DNA from: Ehretia macrophylla
Taxonomy: Eukaryota > Streptophyta > Magnoliopsida > Boraginales > Ehretiaceae
Reading direction: 5' to 3'
Length of the DNA: 64,000 nucleotides
Assembly: GCA_037974665.1 (NCBI GenBank)
Contig: CM075771.1
Coordinates: 4,402,881 to 4,466,880 of the forward strand
The translations under genes and the position numbers were made by a program. The notes beneath the pieces were generated by a model. It had not been told where the DNA came from. It did not search any database and saw only the letters and a program-made list of their open reading frames with translations. This document shows positions 60,107 to 64,000 of the stretch, piece by piece (within the stretch, counting starts at the first letter, position 1; each line of letters opens with the position of its first letter).

Positions 60107-60665
60107 GTCATGTTGAGGGCACAATTACTTTATTTGTTAACGGTTCACAGTCCCAGTCTAGAGAGATGGCCCATTCAAAAGGCCCATTGGGCTTAACGAC
60201 AACCCATCCGCTTAAAAAACACAACATCCTCGCAAGACGTGATATAGATGTATTGTAGGGCCCACTAATGTCCTGCAAGTAAGGTTGTCGTCCTTTTAAC
60301 AGCTCATGACGTACGATCCGGGACAGAAAAACAGAGCAAAAGAAGAAAAGTAGCCTGAAACTGATGAAAATGATAGATTTTGTGCTCAAAAAATGGCACA
60401 GCGAGCAAGCTAGTTGCCTCTGTTGTAGTGCTCTCAGAGAGCTTTGCAACAATATGTTGTATGCCGCGTAACTCCATACAGATCAAAAGTTATGGGCACT
60501 GGAGCAACGGAGACCGGGTCACAAGCCCTACGCCTTCGGTTTGCGCGCTTAGCCTCTACGTGAAGCGAAGTTGTCTTGCCCAATTTTCCGTGGGATTCGG
60601 TAATAGAAATTTGGTGGATAAAGTATCTTGGCAACCCTAACCAGGGCAAAAAAAAATTGAAAAAG

Positions 60666-60783
60666 GGGTACAACACGAGGATTTCCCAGGGGGTCACCCA
60701 TCCCAGTACTACTCTCGCCTAAGCATGCTTAACTTCGGAGTTCTGATGGGATCTGGTGCATTAGTGCTGGTATGATCGCACCC
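60666..60783 (-). rRNA. 5S rRNA gene copy 67 (HOR 4, unit B2)
   Basis: Full length. A box taagcatgctt and catccc C-box end as in copy 64; one fewer change upstream of the C box (ggatttc). Confidence 0.92.
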
Positions 60784-61341
60784 GTCATGTTGAGGGCACA
60801 ATTCCTTTATTTGTTAACGGTTCACAATCCCAGCCTAGAGAGATGGCCCATTCAAAAGGTCCAATGGGCTTAACGACAACCCATCCGCTTCAACAACACA
60901 GCATCCTCGCAAGACTTGATATCGACGCGTTGTAGGGCCCCCTAATGTCCCACGAGTAAGGTTGTCGTCCTTTTAACAGCTCACGACGTACGATCTGAGA
61001 CAGAAAAATAGAGCAAAAGAAGAAAAGTGGCATGAAACTGATGAAAATTGTCAATTTTGGGCTTAAAAAAAGGCACAGCGAGAAAGCTCGTGCCCCCTTC
61101 GTAGAGCTGTCGGAGAGCTTTGCAACGGTATTATGTACGCCGCGTAACTCCTTACGGATCAAAAGTTATGGGCACTGTAGCGACGGAGACCTGGTCACAA
61201 GCCCTACGCCCTCGGTTTACGGGCCCAGCCTCCACATGAAGCGAAGTTGTCTTGCCCAAGGTGCCGTGGGATTCGATAATAGAAATGTGGTGGATAAAGT
61301 ATCTTGGCAACCCAAACCGGAGCAAAAAAAATTGAAAAGCG

Positions 61342-61459
61342 GGGTGCAACACGAGGACTTCCTAGGGGGTCACCTATCCTAGTACTACTCTCGCCCAGGC
61401 GCGCTTAACTTCGGAGTTCTAATGGGATCCGGTGCATTAATGCTGGTATGATCGCACTC
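61342..61459 (-). rRNA. 5S rRNA gene copy 68
   Basis: Full length. A box caggcgcgctt; C box taggggg..cacctatcct. Its right-hand spacer is the start of a fifth higher-order block; the left flank is ordinary type A. Confidence 0.91.
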
Positions 61460-62017
61460 GTCATGTTGAGGGCACAATTCTTTTATGTGTTAACGGTTCA
61501 CAGTCCCAGCCTAGAGAGATAGCCAATTCAAAAGGCCCAATGGGCTTAACGATAACCCATCCGCTTCAACAACGCAGCATCCTAGCAAGACGTGATATCG
61601 ACGCGTTGTAGGGCCCCCTAACGTCCCGTAAGTAAGGTTGTCGTCCTTTTAACAGCTCACGACGTACGATCAGGGACGAAAAACATAGCAGAAGAAGAAA
61701 AGTGGCCTGAAACTGATGAAAATGTTCGATTTTGGGCTCCAAAAACGGGCACAGCGAGCAACCTAGCTGCCCCCGTCATAGAGCTCTCAAAGAGCTTTGC
61801 AACGGTATGCTGTGCGCCGCGTAACTCCTTACGAATCAAAAGTTATGGGTACCGGAGCGACGGAGACCTGGTCACAAGCCCTATGCCCTCAGTTTGCGGG
61901 CCCAGCCTCTACGTGAAGCGAAGTTGTCTTGCCCAATGTTCCGTGGGATTCCGCAATAGAAATTTGGTTGGTAAAGTATCTTGGCAACCCTAACCAGGGC
62001 AAAAAAAATTGAAAAGG

Positions 62018-62135
62018 GGGTGCAACACGAGGACTTCCCAGGGGGTCACCCCTCCTAGTACTACTCTCGCCCAAGTACGCTTAACTTCGGAGTTCTGATG
62101 GGATTCGGTGCATTAGTGCTGGTATGATCGCACCT
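62018..62135 (-). rRNA. 5S rRNA gene copy 69
   Basis: Full length. A box caagtacgctt; C box cacccctcct; gene 5' end gcacct. Spacer type B (ttggttgg variant as at 49855 and 50531). Confidence 0.93.
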
Positions 62136-62694
62136 GTCATGTTGAGGGAATAATTCCTTTATTTGTTAACGGTTCAAAGTCCCAGCCTAGAGAGATGGCC
62201 CATTCAAAAGGCCCAATGGGCTTAACGACAACCCATCTGCTTCAACAACGCAGCATCCTCGCAAGACGTGATTTTGACGCATTGTAGGGCCCTCTAATGT
62301 CCCGCGAGTAGGGTTGTCGTCCTTTTAACAACTCACGACGTACGATCCGGGGGGAAAAAACAGAGCAAAAGAAGAAAAGTGGCCTGAGAATAATGAAAAC
62401 GTTCAATTTCGGGCTCCAAAAAGGGCACAGCGAGCAAGCTCGTTGCCCCCTTCGTAGAGCTGTCAGAGAGCTTTGCAACTGTATGCTGTGCATTGCATAA
62501 CTCCTTACAGATCAAAAGTTATGGGCACCGAAGCGACGGACACCTGGTCACAAGCCACACGCCCTTGGTTTGCAGGCCCAGCCTCCACGTGAAGCGAAGT
62601 TGTCTTGCCCAAGGTGCCGTGGGATTCGATAATAGAAATGTGGTGGATAAAGTATCTTGGCAACCCAAACCGGAGCAAAAAAAATTGAAAAGTG

Positions 62695-62812
62695 GGGTGC
62701 ACCACGAGGACTTCCCAGGGGGTCACCCATCCTAGTACTACTCTCGCCCAAGCACACTTAACTTCGGAGTTCTTATGGGATGCGGTGCATTAGTCCTGGT
62801 ATGATCGCACCC
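62695..62812 (-). rRNA. 5S rRNA gene copy 70
   Basis: Full length. C box intact; A box cacactt; other changes in the 5' third (gttcttatgggatgcgg). Spacer type A. Confidence 0.93.
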
Positions 62813-63372
62813 GTCATGTTGAGGGCGCAATTCCTTTATGTGTTAACGGATCACAGTCCCAGCCGAGAGAGATGGCCAATTCAAAAGGCTCAATGGGCTT
62901 AATGATAACCCATCCGGTTCAACAACACAGCATCCTAGCAAGACGTGATATCGACGCGTTGTAGGGCCCCCTAATGTACCGCGAGTAAGGTTGTCATCCT
63001 TTTAACAGCTCACGACGTACGATCCGGGATAAAAAAAATAGAGCAAAAGAAGAAAAGTGGCCTGAAACTGATGGAAACGTTCGATTTTGCACTTCAAAAA
63101 GGGACACAGCAAGCAAGTTGGCTGCCCCTGTCGTAGAGCTCTCAGAGAGCTTTGCAATGGTATGCTGTGTGCCGGGTAACTCCTTACGGATCAAAAGTTA
63201 TTGGCACCAGAGCGACGGAGACCTGGTCAGAAGCCCTATGCCCTCGGTTTGCGGGCCCAGCCTCTACGTGAAGCGAAGTTGTCTTGCCCAATGCTCCGTG
63301 GGATTCGGTAATAGAAATTTGGTGGATAAAGTATTTTGGAAACCCTAACCAGGGGAAAAATAATTGAAAAGG

Positions 63373-63490
63373 GGGTGGAACACGAGGACTTCCCAGGGGG
63401 TCACCCATCCTAGTACTACTCTCGCCCAACCACGCTTAACTTCGGAGTTCTGATGGGATCCGGTGCATTAGTGCTGGTATGATCGTACCC
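63373..63490 (-). rRNA. 5S rRNA gene copy 71
   Basis: Full length, three substitutions: gggtgga, caaccac in the A box, and cgtaccc at the 5' end. C box intact. Last complete gene of the window. Spacer type B. Confidence 0.95.
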
Positions 63491-64000
63491 ATCTTGTTGA
63501 GGGAACAATTCCTTTATTTGTTAATGGTTCACAGTCCCAGCATAGAGAGATGGCCCATTCAAAAGGCCCAATGGGCTTAACGATAACCCATCCGTTTCAA
63601 CAACGCAGCATCCTTGCAAGACGTGATATCCACGCATTGTAGAGCCCCCTAATGTCCCACGAGTAAGGTTGCCGTCCTTTTAATAGATCACGACGTACGA
63701 TCGGGGATGAAAAAACAGAGCAAAGAAAGAAAAATGGCCTGAAACTGATGAAAACGTTCGATTTTGATCTTCAAAAAGGGACACAGCAAGCAAGCTGGCT
63801 GCCCCCGTCGTAGAGCTCTCAGAAAGCTTTGCAATGGTATGTTGTGCGCCGGGTAACTCCTTACGGATCAAAAGTTATGGGCACCAGAGTGACGGAGACC
63901 TAGTCACAAGACTTACGCCCTCGGTTTGCGGGCCCAGGCTCTACATGAAGCGAAGTTGTCTTGCCCAATGTTCCGTGGGATTCGGTAATAGAAATTTGGT

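Larger units (their letters stand above)
52680..60783 (-). repeat. Higher-order 5S repeat, 4 x 2026 bp
   Basis: Four tandem blocks of three 5S units each: 52680-54705, 54706-56731, 56732-58757 and 58758-60783, every one 2026 bp long. Each holds, in order, one type A' unit (acacaaactggagc flank, gtaacacg 3' end, cacacatcct C box) and two type B units. Corresponding genes share private changes. Blocks 1 and 2 are most alike, and blocks 3 and 4 are most alike. A fifth block begins at 60784 but diverges after about 61170. Amplification by unequal exchange of a three-unit segment is the simplest explanation. Confidence 0.93.
45815..64000 (-). repeat. 5S rDNA array block 4 (26 units plus start of the split gene)
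   Basis: Twenty-six complete genes after the remainder of the split gene, in the same orientation as all others. It includes the regular 2026-bp higher-order repeat at 52680-60783. The window ends inside a type B spacer, about 50 bp before the next gene is expected. Confidence 0.95.

Noticed and set aside
2282..64000. Possible CRISPR-like or other short regularly spaced array
   Set aside because: The period is about 676 bp, the repeat contains a 5S gene with polymerase III signals, and the rest of the sequence is plant-type.

Overview
This is nuclear plant DNA. It is dominated by a head-to-tail 5S ribosomal DNA array in which every gene lies on the minus strand. The 118-nt gene core (starting GGGTGCGATCATACCAGC and ending in TTGCACCC on the gene strand) is the angiosperm 5S sequence and looks most like the asterid/eudicot form. 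No species can be named from the sequence. I count 71 5S copies: 69 full length, one truncated (3498-3575) and one split by a retrotransposon LTR (42956-42985 plus 45820-45907). The repeat unit is about 676 bp, with a spacer of about 558 bp. No ordinary protein-coding gene is present. The many short open frames are spacer or LTR sequence.

Layout: 1-2281, tail of a Ty3/gypsy (Tekay-like) LTR fragment with a 1955-bp Ty1/copia Angela-type solo LTR nested in it; 2282-3575, one 5S unit and a truncated 5S gene; 3576-5139, a second copy of the Tekay-like LTR fragment; 5140-15096, 14 5S units; 15097-23969, a rearranged Tekay-like element with inverted LTR arms around a decayed gag-pol; 23971-42985, 28 complete 5S units plus the 3' end of the split gene; 42986-45814, a 2829-bp Ty3/gypsy solo LTR inserted in the C box of a 5S gene with a perfect 5-bp target duplication; 45815-64000, the rest of the split gene and 26 more 5S units.

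Each 5S unit has the expected polymerase III layout. There is an internal control region (A box, intermediate element, C box), oligo-T tracts just 3' of the gene, and upstream a C at -1, a GCCC at about -14 and an AAATAAAGG or ACATAAAGG TATA-like element at about -29 to -21. By eye, no copy matches the consensus exactly; the best copy (38897-39014) has one substitution. Much of the damage is CpG-to-TpG/CpA change inside the A box. This fits a heavily methylated, largely silent or pseudogenised array, though expression cannot be read from sequence.

Two spacer subtypes (A and B) alternate irregularly. At 52680-60783 they form a regular A-B-B higher-order repeat of exactly 2026 bp in four copies, with the start of a fifth. 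Retrotransposon fragments, microhomology junctions and mosaic spacers together record a history of insertion, deletion, duplication and unequal exchange. I found no new gene system; the unusual content is structural.
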